NCBI GenBank assembly: GCA_033030425.1
Contig: JAUFSD010000001.1
Location: 806,001-870,000 of the forward strand
Source of the DNA: Verpa conica
Taxonomy: Eukaryota; Ascomycota; Pezizomycetes; Pezizales; Morchellaceae
Reading direction: 5' to 3'
Length of the DNA: 64,000 nt
Each line of letters begins with the position of its first letter. Position 1 is the stretch's first letter. The position numbers were made by a program, and so were the translations under genes. Positions 22,940-33,845 of the stretch are shown here, piece by piece. The notes under the pieces were generated by a model, which saw only the letters and a list, made by a program, of their open reading frames with translations, was not told the origin of the DNA and made no database searches.

Positions 22940-24297
22940 ATGTCTCTCTTACGGAAACCTGTGCTCCCATTTTCATCTCTACTTACAAGATCTTCCCTCT
23001 GTTCTCAAAGGCCAATTGCCCCGCCATATACCCCTCGCCGATTATTTTCCTTAGAAGCCTCGGATCGTTCACCCCTCCAGATCCTCTTTTGCGGTTCCGA
23101 CCATTTCAGCGCAACATCTCTTAAGGCCCTCTATGAATTACATATGAAGCGGAAAGATATTATTGCTTCTATCGATGTTCTATGCAAAACGAATAAATTA
23201 AGCGGTCGCGGACTAAAGAGGCTGAAGGAGGGTATGTGTCATGTGTTTTCCTGTCTTTACATAAAAGAATCAAAGACCTAACAATTACATCTAAAAAAGT
23301 CCCCCTCAAAGGCGTGGCTAGCTATCTGAATCTCCCCGTTCATGAGGTTGAGCTTTTCAAAGACTGGAATGTAACTTCTCCCCGACCCCTTGATCATCTT
23401 CTCAGGGCATCGAACTCATAGTTCAAGAGCTTCCAGAAGCCTCTGCCGGTGGAAAAATAAATCTCATAGTTGCTGTCTCCTTCGGAATTTTAATCCCCAT
23501 CAAAGTTATCGCAGAGGCCAAGTATGGTGGGATAAACGTTCACCCTTCTCTCCTCCCTATGTATGCCCCATTCCCCCAAGTAACTCTACAAAAACTAAAC
23601 ACCAAATAGGTACCGTGGCCCTGCTCCAATATATCACACGCTCCTTGACCTTGCCCCCATCACCGGTGTGACTGTCCAAACTCTTCATCCCACAAAATTT
23701 GACAGAGGAATCTTACTCCTACAAACAAATCCACCATTCAATGTCCCTGAAGGAATGACTTACCGGGATCTCCATGATTCTCTCGCAGTCCATGGTGCAG
23801 AGCTGCTCGTTGAAACTTGTCTCAAAGGGCTTTTTATCCCACCTATTAAACCCGTCGTGAACAACTACCAATCGAGTATAGCACCGAAGATTAACTTAAC
23901 GATCCACTCAAGGATCAATTTTGCAGAACTTAGTGCGGAGGATGTCAAGATGAAAGCAGGGGTTTTTGAAACTATGTGGTGCAAATTTGGGTCACCTGGA
24001 GAGCCACAGCTTCAAAGGAGAAAGAAAGCAATCCTTTCAGATATTAGTAAGTTAGATGTACCGGAGGAGAATATAGATGGAATTGAAGTACCTCCCGGAA
24101 CGTTTGAATACCTGAGGATGGAGGAGAGTGGAGACCGGCCGGGAGATGAATTGTTGGCTATTAAGTGTAGGGAAGGGGGTGGGTGGATTAGGGTAGGTGG
24201 TATTAAAATTGAGGGAAAGGGGATGGTGGATGGGGGCGAGTGGGCGAGAAGTATGAGCGATCTGAAAAGGAGATCTGCTTTGAAGATGTTTATGTAA
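22940..24297 (+). CDS. FMT1: Mitochondrial methionyl-tRNA formyltransferase
   Basis: Four exons (22940-23231, 23300-23370, 23406-23560, 23610-24297) encode 401 residues. The enzyme transfers a formyl group from 10-formyl-tetrahydrofolate to Met-tRNA for mitochondrial initiation. The N-terminal ~35 residues are basic and Ser-rich, as expected for a mitochondrial presequence. The core motif GGINVHPSLLPMYRGPAP contains the catalytic Asn165 and His167. Asp204 in HPTKFDRGI aligns with the third catalytic residue of the bacterial enzyme. The C-terminal tRNA-binding OB-like domain follows and ends ...RSALKMFM. Intron 2 is only 35 nt, while introns 1 and 3 are 68 and 49 nt. All junctions are GT-AG and keep the frame. 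Confidence 0.9.
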
Positions 24298-26604
24298 ATC
24301 TGCACCTCTTTTAAGAAACATAGATATCTTTATCTTATGACCTTTATGATAGAAATTGTTTTGTATTATTGTTATTTTCTAGCCCATGATTTATAATGAC
24401 TTACACCAAATCAATGTGCCGAGACAAGTGTTTTTCGGGGATATTTATATAGTAGATGATTCTAGCTCTGGGTGAATAAATAGTAGGATACAAATGAAGC
24501 TAAGGGTTGCTTTTTCTAAGTGATAAATCGGCATATACAACCAAGGTTCATGTAACGAAGGCGCCGTCATGCTTCAGGAGATGAGACTATAATAACTCCC
24601 CAGTTATTCCAGTATTCTAGTAGCAAGCCTATATACCTATATCTAGAGTATATTCACATCGTAGCTATAGATATATCATTGACTCTCGAGAGCTTAGGTT
24701 GTAGAGACAAAGGTGATGGGATATATGAGAGGGGAGGAAGAGGAAGTTTAATATGAATAAAATCCGCATCATACTAGATCATGGGTTTATTAGATTATTT
24801 CTATAAATAGGCCTTTCTCACTGATAAGAGAGTAGACTAGGACAATAGGGCTTCAATTTTCAGCGGCGACTATGTGATAAATGAGAAGTGCCCATTAGAG
24901 ATTATTGTGAGTATCTTCTAGCCTAGTAAGGAGTTTTTAATGAGGTCAAGAATTAAATTTCCATGATAGATATTGATACTATGTAGATTTTCACCCCCCT
25001 CATATTTTCTAATATTTATTTGGTGGTATTGGGGGCTAGGAGCAAAGGCAGTAGAAAAAGATCCTTACCGTAAAAATCACTATTACACAACTATATAGGG
25101 TGCGAGCTCACTGGGGGTGGGATGTTGGGTAGCTCTGAGGCGCGGGGTCATGCTCTTTTTGTCTTTTTCGCTTGTCTCTAGAAATCACCGGAAAAGAGAA
25201 AAATAAAGTCTACACAAAAGTGTTATTAATTAAGAGAATTAAATTAATCGATTCGATAGTCGGCCAATCGTGATTTATGTTTCTCGTGGAAAGTATACTC
25301 CATATCAGAAGGATATAGAGCCATTAATCAGATACTGGTAGGAGGAAGATTGTGATAAAAAAGAATTTACAGACATTACCTGTAAATCTAGCTAGGATTG
25401 GATATACCGATCAAGCTGTATCGCATAAATTTGTTTGATCTTATTTGAGTTACACTACCAGGGTGGTTATTGTGTTGGTTGCATGTAGTGTTCTTAGCTA
25501 GTGTGTTTCTTGTAGTCTGTCTGTTTCGAAGGATCAGGAGGTGTTTGCGGCGATGGTGGCGGTGGTGTTCGGATTAATCCATAGGCATTGAGTTGGACCG
25601 AGCCATGGTGCTAAAGCTAATACATCTGCGTAGCGAAAATGTGCTAGGTGATTCTAAGATTTTATTCCTAGCCCATTTTATCCAAAAACAAATACTATGA
25701 GACAAAGATACTGCGTTTCTATCCTTTGCTGGTGAAGCTTCAGGATTGATAATCGAGAGTTTGTTTTTCTTGCTTAATATAGTAGTACTCCTAGCTAGAG
25801 GTCTTTCCTTGGGATGCCTCCGTTATAGCGAATTCAAAATTACTTTAGCTACATGTAATGATTATGGGAACTGAAATAGAACACTAACGCTATACTCAGC
25901 TATGAATTTCATATCCCTAAGATATGCCCTCTGCACGAAATTCTCTTCATAGTGCCCTTGATTCCTTTATCAGGTAGGACGAATAGCCATAGCCACCTAG
26001 CCTTCAGTCTAATGTTAATCGGTTGTATCAGTGCGGGGTATTACACTAATAACTAGCCTCAAATTTTTATAGGGAGAAATTTAGCATGAATACCCTCACT
26101 AATATTATTATGGCCGCTCACTCATTGGCCTTGAAGCTACAGGCCCAAAGAACTCTACAGGTATAATGACTCTTTTGATCCATCTCACTTAAAGCCCAGG
26201 CAAATCACTCTAGGACGGGATTAATAACTTAGCTACATTTAGGCATAGGCATTAGACCCCATATAAACATCACTAGTAGCAGAGTCGAACTAAGTCTGAT
26301 GTAAAATAAAATTATCCCACCACAATCATAGCCATGAGCTTAGGTACTAGATAGCATCACCCTTCATAAACACTTATAAATTTCTAGTGCGCCCACTTAA
26401 GTAACTCCCACGCATAAACACAATAACTAGCAAGTGGTCGTAACACATCAGACACTATATGTATTTATGAAACGAAGAGTAGTAGTAGTAGCTCTCGAAA
26501 AATAATCTTAGTTCAATAGACTCAAAACCAACCAACGCCATCACCCACGAAAAAAAAAGTAGCGATTATAATCCCCCAAAGATTTACTCATCTAGCCTCC
26601 TGTC
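24298..26604. other. AT-rich gap between convergent genes
   Basis: 2.3 kb between the convergent 3' ends of FMT1 and SEC39. It is strongly AT-rich with many TA steps and CTAG words, and has no frames of interest. This is compatible with old transposon sequence eroded by repeat-induced mutation, though that was not measured. I see no RNA gene or intact repeat. Confidence 0.5.
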
Positions 26605-29077
26605 CTAACGTGGGGGAACATTTGGCTGAGCCCCAAGTACCCACCCAAGTCCACTCGCCAGCCCATGTGTAACCATTCCTGAAACCATATCTCTCTTCCT
26701 CGTCCTTTGCTCCTCCACCATTGCAGAAACCGTAGTAGACCCCTCACTCCCATGTTCACTGCCCGGACCCTCGATTCCCCTCCCTGAAGAAAGTGGAAAT
26801 GCTGATCCCCTGAGCGCCTGTGCAGCACCCCTCGCAACCGCAAACAGGCCCATAGGGGCGTCATCTTCCTTTCTTCTACTCGCAGTAATTCCTGTACCAC
26901 CGGTTTTCCAGAGCGCAACGTGGCGCTCTTCCTCTTCCTCTTCCTCTTTGAGACCTACTTGCATTTCTTCCTCGCAGCGCTGCCAAGCAGCCAGGACCTC
27001 TGCTAACGCAGCTGGTGGACATACCCGAAGAGCTTGCGCGAGTAGCTCCATCCGCATCTCAAGTGTTCGCAGTGCTTTCCCACAATATGCAGTTGCTTCA
27101 CCGACAAGAGCAGCATGCGGGGAGCGGTACCTTCCGGCCTGGAAACAAGTGCGCCAGATCACGTCTTTTACGTCCTCTGTGTCATCTCCTTTATTAGCCA
27201 TAGAGACTAGCCGGTTCATGGTGAATGAGTATGCAGTTTCAAAATCGGATTCCGAGAGTGCTGCCTCTACACACATCCCAAGTACTCTAGCATCTGTTTT
27301 TCTGCCGCCGTCTGAACCAGTCGTACCAAAACAGAGGTCTTTAGTAATAGGGATGAGATTGTCGGCTTGGGTATAGGATTTTGTGTTTGAGTCAAGAAGA
27401 CGGGCGAGAAGAGATGGTGGGTCTGTGTGGATTCGAATATGAACTGGACGAAGTGGGACGCCAGGAGTAATGGTTAGAGAATAGTGAGAAAGTGCGTGAG
27501 TGGCGGCGACTAGACGGAAGGCACGCTCAAGGGTAGTAGATTTCGAGTGGTGAGGATAGAGTATCTGAAGACTACCATGGAATCGGGACTTAGATCTGAA
27601 GATGTATACCAAAAAGTAAAGAGACTCACGTGCTCAAAGCATTCTTAATGCCACCCCTTGTCTTGTTCCCGTTACTCGCATTATCGTAAAATTCCTGGAA
27701 GGCATCCAACACTCCTTTTTCAACATCTTCTTTTCCTAACCCCCCATTGCGCCCAGTGACATAGATCTCCTTAACCAATGCAAAATTTGTAGCTGCTATC
27801 ATTCCTGAGAGTAATGCCTTTTCAACCTCTCCTACAGTTAATTTCCCCAGGACCCCCGATTCAGCTTGCATCCACCTCAAACCATCCCTTATCTTCCTCC
27901 ACTCATCGTTAGATCTTTTTGTCCAGCTTGGTCCATTCCTCACATGTCGTATGAGCACCCCTTTCTGATCGTCGTGAGAGCCCTCCAACTTCACCCTTGC
28001 AGCCACTGCTAGAGGGACTGATAAGATCCCAGCAGAAGTAATCAAAAGGTCAAGTAGCCTGAGCGATTCTATACTAGGTGAAGTGAGCGGGTTCTCTTTA
28101 TCTAACAAGCCGCCCAGCTTAGTTGGTGCCTTGTATGCATCCCTAGCACCAAAGCCAGCTGCTACAAAACTCTGAACCTTCCTCTCAACAGCACGCATCC
28201 CCTCCAGAGCATCATTGTCTGTCTCACGGCAAATATAACACCCTGCTATGGCAAATCTTGCGTATTGCTCTTTCAGAGCTTCATTCTCTGCTGGCCCGTT
28301 CCATTTCGTGATGATCTGGACAAACCCAAGCCAATCTCCCGATTCCACTTTCTGCCCTAGCCATGCCCAGATGACACCCCAACCTGCTCTATCATTCTCC
28401 TTATAATCTAAATATGGAACCAGAAGTACTTCCAAATCCCGCACAGCCTGGCCCCCCTTCCCGCAGCGACCCAAGAGTATCTTTACTCCGGCGTCCGCAT
28501 CCAGCATCTCAAACATTGCCAGACCTCCAACATCCTCTTCCTCTTCTTGGGCATATTCGTAGACAAACCTCGACAAAACCTCCACGGCACCTGTGAGGTA
28601 ATTTCTGATTCCTGGCAACTCCACTTGAAAGGGAGTTAGAAGCTCTTTAACGATTGAAATCACACCAGTTTCCGAGTCGACATTCCGCGATCGCTGTAGC
28701 AAGTAAGAAGTGACCAAATCTCTATTGCTGATATTCCCCAGTGGAAGAGGTGGAAGCTTGTCAGCTCTCCGTCGAGCGCTTTTCTCGGGCATATCTGTGA
28801 TGGGTAATATGGTCTGCATATCTGGCATTTGCTCCTCATCTTCCGAGAGTATGGCTCTACCAGATAGAACGGCCTTGACAAGAGGAATGTATAGACTCGG
28901 ATTCGTAGTCTCCGGGATACACAAGAGTACACGCAGGAGCGTATGACCATAGAGCGTTGAAGAGTGTAATGAACATACCGACCGTAGAGACTTTATATCT
29001 ACAGAGACGGCGAAATAGGCAGCAAGAAGAGTGGCTTTTGCGGGGGACAATTCGGCGACGCGGGTAGACGTCCCCAT
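26605..29077 (-). CDS. SEC39: Sec39-domain secretory pathway protein (Dsl1 tether subunit)
   Basis: Two exons (29077-27630, 27595-26605) give 812 residues. The N-terminal pattern SPAKATLLAAYFAVSVDIKSL, followed by leucine-rich helical repeats, and the block HALSHYSLTITPGVPLRPVH after the intron match the fungal Sec39 family (PF08314). Sec39 is an all-helical subunit of the Dsl1 complex, which tethers Golgi-derived COPI vesicles at the ER. The single intron is just 34 nt (GTGAGT...TTCAG). Both exons are open and the phase fits only this acceptor. An alternative CAG 31 nt further on breaks the frame. The C-terminus is low-complexity and acidic. Confidence 0.82.
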
Positions 29078-29454
29078 ATCTAGAGAATAATGGAAAGAAT
29101 ATTAGAGGTGCTGCAGAGAGCTCAGGAGAGAAATGTTTAGATGACGGTGCTGTAGAGAGCTGTCGTTGCTGGGGGGTTCATGTAGACGTAGTTGAACGTG
29201 GCCAAAAGAAAACTTGTTATGGATCTTGGCGCGCAGCTCCCAAGGTGATAAACAGACTAAAAATATTATTACTATGTACAGCTATGTCTAAGTAATTCTC
29301 GAAGCCCCCCCCCCCATGGCAACGGCATACCCACAACCTTAACACCACCAGAAGAGCTGGTATTAATACAAGAATACATGAGGAGGCTAAAGAGACTGTA
29401 GAGAGTATAATCATACAAAAAAAACTTGAAAAAACAATCACTTTTGGTACCCTT

Positions 29455-29905
29455 GACTACCGTAGTAATTGTGATAAGCGGTCGGTCACACACGCAGTCT
29501 ATATAGACTTCGGGCGTTCTGAGGGCTTTGTGCCGGTATTGGCGGTCCTAATGGGGGGGTGAAACAGGGTAGAAAATAGGATATGTGACATGGGTAAAAA
29601 AAAGAAAAGGTAGTATTCAATGTCCTAAATGAGATATCAAAGAGTATCAATATTGCACTACTGATGGCAAAAAAAAATTAAAAATCCAAAAGTAAAAGTC
29701 TGCCTTCACCAGGGACTGTTGGTACTTAGAAAGATTTTCCCTTTTTTTTTGCTGATCACTGAGCTGTATTTCCCCCCTTTAACTCCCTGGCGGCTGAAAG
29801 TGGCCAGCCAATGTCTTTGATTTTAAAGCTTTTTGATTTAGAACGCCCAAAGTCTATTTTGACTGTCTGTGTGACCAACCGCTTATTCCAATTACTACGG
29901 TAGTC
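29455..29905. mobile_element. MITE with ~75-bp inverted ends
   Basis: The left end GACTACCGTAGTAATT, through GATAAGCGGTCGGTCACAC and ACTTCGGGCGTTCT, is matched in inverted order by AGAACGCCCAAAGTCT, GTGTGACCAACCGCTTAT and AATTACTACGGTAGTC at the right end. By eye the arms are roughly 85% alike over about 75 bp. The ~300-bp interior is non-coding. No clean target-site duplication is visible (TT versus TA). Confidence 0.72.
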
Positions 29906-30755
29906 TAGTAGAGCTCAAAAAGTCCTGACACCCAACAACACAGTAAACACTTCATTGACTATAGCTCATTAACTATATAATAAAATGATCTGGGACCAAC
30001 ATGATATGAAATATAGACCCTAAAATTAATATATACCAATCTAGAATTATTAATGCATTTTTTTTGCTCTCATTATCTACCTGGGCAATTAGGTAGAGCT
30101 ATTCACAAATTTTAAGAATAACTGTGTATATACCCATTAGATGACCCTAGGAATCTTGATATAGGGTCTGTAACACAATCACACACTAGTTTAGTGCAAG
30201 CACTGCTCGGCACTAATCTAGTGGATGAATTGCGGTAGGGGGAGGTTTCAGGCTAAGCCTAGTAGCTATCTCAAAGAGATTGACTAACTAGACTAAACTC
30301 GGAAGGCTAATATACTGATATGAACTAAAGGTAGCCGGTCAATTGCATATATTGATAACTAACTTAGGTAGCTGAATCCTGCCGACCCAAAACTAGCTAG
30401 ACACGGCAGGTTTTATACTAAAACAAAAACATACATAAACTAGCCGGGGCATTCCATGCTCTGGTCCAAAAACAAATAAACAGTAATCAAAAATAACCCG
30501 GCACAACCATTCCTTCATTTCTGTCATGTTCCTCCGATCCCGGTACCCTAATCTCCGATCCATGCCAGGATCAAAACACTAAAGAAATACTAATCATCCC
30601 GATCCGGTACCACCCCGGTACAACAATTGCTCCGCTTCCGGCGGGGTTCCCAAACTTAGTAAAATAGATCCAAAGAAACAATAAAGAAATCCCAAGGTGG
30701 TTGTAACGGGGGCACTCCCAGGGAAGTACTGCCGTACCAAAAAAAAAACCAATAA

Positions 30756-31387
30756 CCTTCCTTTCTGACGAGAAGCTTCAGCAGCGAGGCTTAGAACCGC
30801 TCGTCAACACGGAAGGTCGACAGTCCCTAGGCTATACAGGTATAAGGATTTTTAAGGGTTGCAAACTAAAGACTTTAAAAGGCTCTGCTTTCCAGAGGAA
30901 GACAAACGTCTTTAGCAAAGAGTATGAGGGTCTCTGAACAACGGTTGTTCGTTGACTAGCAAGAATTGTTGTCCTGGGGGAAGGATGGGTTTAAGCTATG
31001 AATTTTATTGCGAGCAAGCTGCCAAGAAGCGGGGAACAATTCCTCCGTGCTTGGAAATCAACTGAGTCTAGAGCGCCCCTAAGAACTAGCGGGGTCGATA
31101 GACTAGCAACTAAAAAGCGTCGGTTACTAAAAGCTCTGTAACTTTTGCTATAATGGTCGGATTTCAAATCCGATTGCACCTATGGATTCGCAGCACTGTC
31201 TCCCATATACCCTCCGAGTTTGGTTTGGTTGGACAAATTTTCCTGACGGTTTTGGGGTTATTTTTGGGGTCCAAAACTTGTCTTTTTGTTAGGGAATCAG
31301 CAACTCAGGGGGGCCCCCTCTGCAAACGGCGGGTGGCACAGTGGGGCGCCTCGCGGGTGTTAGAAAACACAGAGTCCCCTAGGTAGG
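30756..31387. repeat. Stem-rich segment upstream of the tandem repeat
   Basis: Many short inverted repeats follow one another. Examples: CCTTCC...GACGAG paired with CTCGTC...GGAAGG (30756-30816), GAACAACGGTTGTTC (30936-30950), CCAAGAAGC with GTGCTTGG around an inner GGGGAA/TTCCTCC (31022-31054), and CGGATTTCAAATCCG (31158-31172). The GC content is visibly higher than in the flanks. There is no credible coding frame. It may be part of the same element as the tandem repeats that start at 31388. Confidence 0.5.
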
Positions 31388-31958
31388 GTAACCCACTGGT
31401 GATTCCTGCCGTTGCTTAGATTCCTTTCCCACGTTCCTAGTCCAACCTGGGGACGTGGCGGAGAGGTAATCTTGATCCATAAGGACCTTAGGGCGAAGCA
31501 CAAGGCATAGCCCCGTATGGTTCGATTCGTGACGCCGCCAGGTTAATTATTAATTTTGCTGGCGGCCCTAACTACTAAGCATAGCTTTGCTCTCGTCTCA
31601 CGGCTCTAGGCCTCCCACGGGATTGGCCGTCTGCGAAGCCGTTGTTATTCCTCCTAGAGGAACAGGAGCTTAACTCTGTTCATGGAGGCAACTGCTTCAG
31701 TCTCATTGCACTAGTATCTCCCGTAGCTATAAGCTACAGACGCATTACTCTGGTCTCTGTCGCATACCGACGACGGTGAGCTTCGCTCCGTCCTAGGAGC
31801 TTGCCAGCTCGCTTAGGGATCGGGCTATCATAGTAACGACTTTCCTTAGTATCTATTGACCGGAATAGGATAGCTAGTCCTATCCCTCAAGGGAGATCCT
31901 TAGGTGTCTCTATGGAGAGGTACTTGAGACTAGTTATGACGATGGTTAGATCGTCACA
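31388..31958. repeat. Tandem stem-rich repeat, copy 1
   Basis: A 571-bp unit starting GTAACCCACTGG and ending GATCGTCACA, immediately followed by a second copy in the same orientation. Internal inverted repeats include CCACGT/ACGTGG inside an outer GATT-CCTTTCC/GGAGAGG-AATC stem, GCCGCCAG/CTGGCGGC (31534-31541 with 31559-31566), TTCCTCCTAGAGGAA, GTAGCTATAAGCTAC, GGATAG/CTATCC and GACGAT/ATCGTC at the end. No protein frame is supported. It could be a structured-RNA repeat, an LTR-like pair without an interior, or a satellite unit. Confidence 0.75.
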
Positions 31959-32532
31959 GTAACCCACTGGTGATTCCTGCCGTTGCTTAGATTCCCTTCC
32001 CACGTTCCTAGTCCAACCTGGGGACGTGGCGGAGAGGTAATCTTGATCCATAAGGACCTTAGGGCGAAGCACAAGGCGTAGCCCCGTATGGTTCGATTCG
32101 TGACGCCACCAAGTTAATTATTATTTTTGCTGGCGGCCCTAACTACTAAGCGTAGCTTTGCTCTTGTCTCACGGCTCTCGGCCTCCCATAAGGTTGGCCA
32201 TCAGCGAAGCCGTTGTTATTCCTCCTAGAGGAACAGGAGCTTAACTCTGTTCATGGAGGCAACTGCTTCAGTCTCATTGCACTAGTATCTCCCGTAGCTT
32301 ATAAGCTACAGACGCATTACTCTGGTCTCTGTCGCATACCAACGACGGTGGGCTTCGCTCCGTCCTAGGAGCTTGCCAGCTCGCTTAGGGATCGGGCTAT
32401 CATAGTAATGACTTTCCTTAGTATCTATTGACCGGAATAGAATAGCTAGTCCTATCCCTCAAGGGAGATCCTTAGGTGTCTCTAAATGGAGAGGTACTTA
32501 AGACTAGTCATGACGATGGTTAAATCGTCACA
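31959..32532. repeat. Tandem stem-rich repeat, copy 2
   Basis: A 574-bp second copy, nearly identical to copy 1 with scattered substitutions and small insertions. Some changes keep a stem (GTAGCTTATAAGCTAC stays palindromic with one inserted base; CGGCT/AGCCG and GGCC/GGCC are kept). Others weaken one (CCACCAA opposite CTGGCGG). After this copy the sequence drops back to AT-rich flank. Confidence 0.75.
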
Positions 32533-33845
32533 AATATATCCAAATACTAGGCTAAAGAGGTTACCCAAAATTTTATAGAAAAAATATCAAAAATACCTTT
32601 TATATATCATATCTACCTTTAAGGGCTACTCAATAGCAAACAAGAGAAAAAAACTTATCCCCTACCTATATATTCTTCAGTATGTCTAGTATCAACATAA
32701 CTGCATGTAGTATCAAGTTAAATAAAAAGGTTCACATAAGTGAGGGCTACATACATGTACGTCTACATGTAGTAAGACTATGTTAATAAAGGTATTTCTA
32801 TTAAACTCTAATCCCTCTAAGGCTTTGTGTCATTGAAAATATTAACCTTTAGTGTGTTTGAAGGAGGAAAATACATAATTGAAATATAAGTAATTTGCAT
32901 GTAAACACGTACTAGGGATATGGGGAAAACAAAAACCTACCAGGGATGATGGCACCAGTACACCCACAAACAAGTAACATACTATACACCTAGATACACA
33001 TATGGTTAGTTGCCACAGCGATCCGGAACCCTGGAGGTACATGACAACGTAGTACTAAGAAATAAACGGGCATGACAGGTATAAATCTATTATTAAAGAT
33101 TTCAACTTCATCTGAGATGGAACTAGAGACATAAGCCACACTTTGAGTCATTTCAAGTCAAGTTGGGTGGGCGTTACCAGCTAGTCAAACAATGTAGGGT
33201 ACGTCGGGGGTTTCGGGTCGCTGTGGCAACTAAGAATATATATCTTTCATAAAATGAACTAATTCCGCTGATATTGTCCCCCCTACACCCGTAAATGCCT
33301 ATCTACATGTACGTACGCAAATCCTACATATTCACCCAATCTTTAAAGCCATATCCAACAAGATAATACATAACGAGCGTAGTATATGACAAAACCTTCC
33401 ATATATAATGCGGGTGATAATCCCAGCAGTTAGATACATAAAACAGCCATCAGTCTTCTGTAAAACAGTATTACACCAGGAAATAAGCAAAAACTCCACT
33501 GTACTACAAAGGGAGGGGGGTGAATGTTACAAAAAACGCCTGAAAAGTCACCACCCAAAAACCCTCACGAAGAATGAATAAATAAAGAGCATCCCTATCC
33601 AAAAGTCCAGTCACCTAGAACTCTCCATCTCCCAATACCCCCTTAAACCTAGAAAGAATAAAATAGAAAAATGCCTGTAAAAATGAATATCTCAACCTCC
33701 CCCTACTCATAATGTAAATGTAGGGTAAGTAAAAGAAATTACTACCTGTGCTCTCCCTAAACTGATAGATAAAGCTCCAATACCCAATTCAGCCTTTGTT
33801 AGTCAAACTAAATCCATAACTCTAATCAAAACCCTCAGCCCCGCT

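Larger units (their letters stand above)
29078..33845. other. Repeat-rich gap
   Basis: 4.8 kb upstream of SEC39 and downstream of the CHY/RING gene. It contains a MITE with long inverted ends (29455-29905), a stem-rich segment (30756-31387), two head-to-tail ~571-bp repeats (31388-32532), and then ~1.3 kb of plain AT-rich sequence. No coding region is recognised. The frames present lie inside the repeats and carry no motif. Confidence 0.6.

Noticed and set aside
31519..31536. GGTTCGATTCG, resembling a tRNA B box
   Set aside because: No matching A box or cloverleaf arms could be placed around it. It is part of the 571-bp repeat and occurs in both copies.
31388..32532. Hammerhead ribozyme in the tandem repeat
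   Set aside because: I looked for the CUGANGA and GAAA core words on both strands and did not find them. Other ribozyme classes were not excluded.
31388..32532. Simple LTR pair
   Set aside because: The unit ends in CACA but begins GTAACCC rather than TG, and the copies abut with no interior. Kept only as an alternative.
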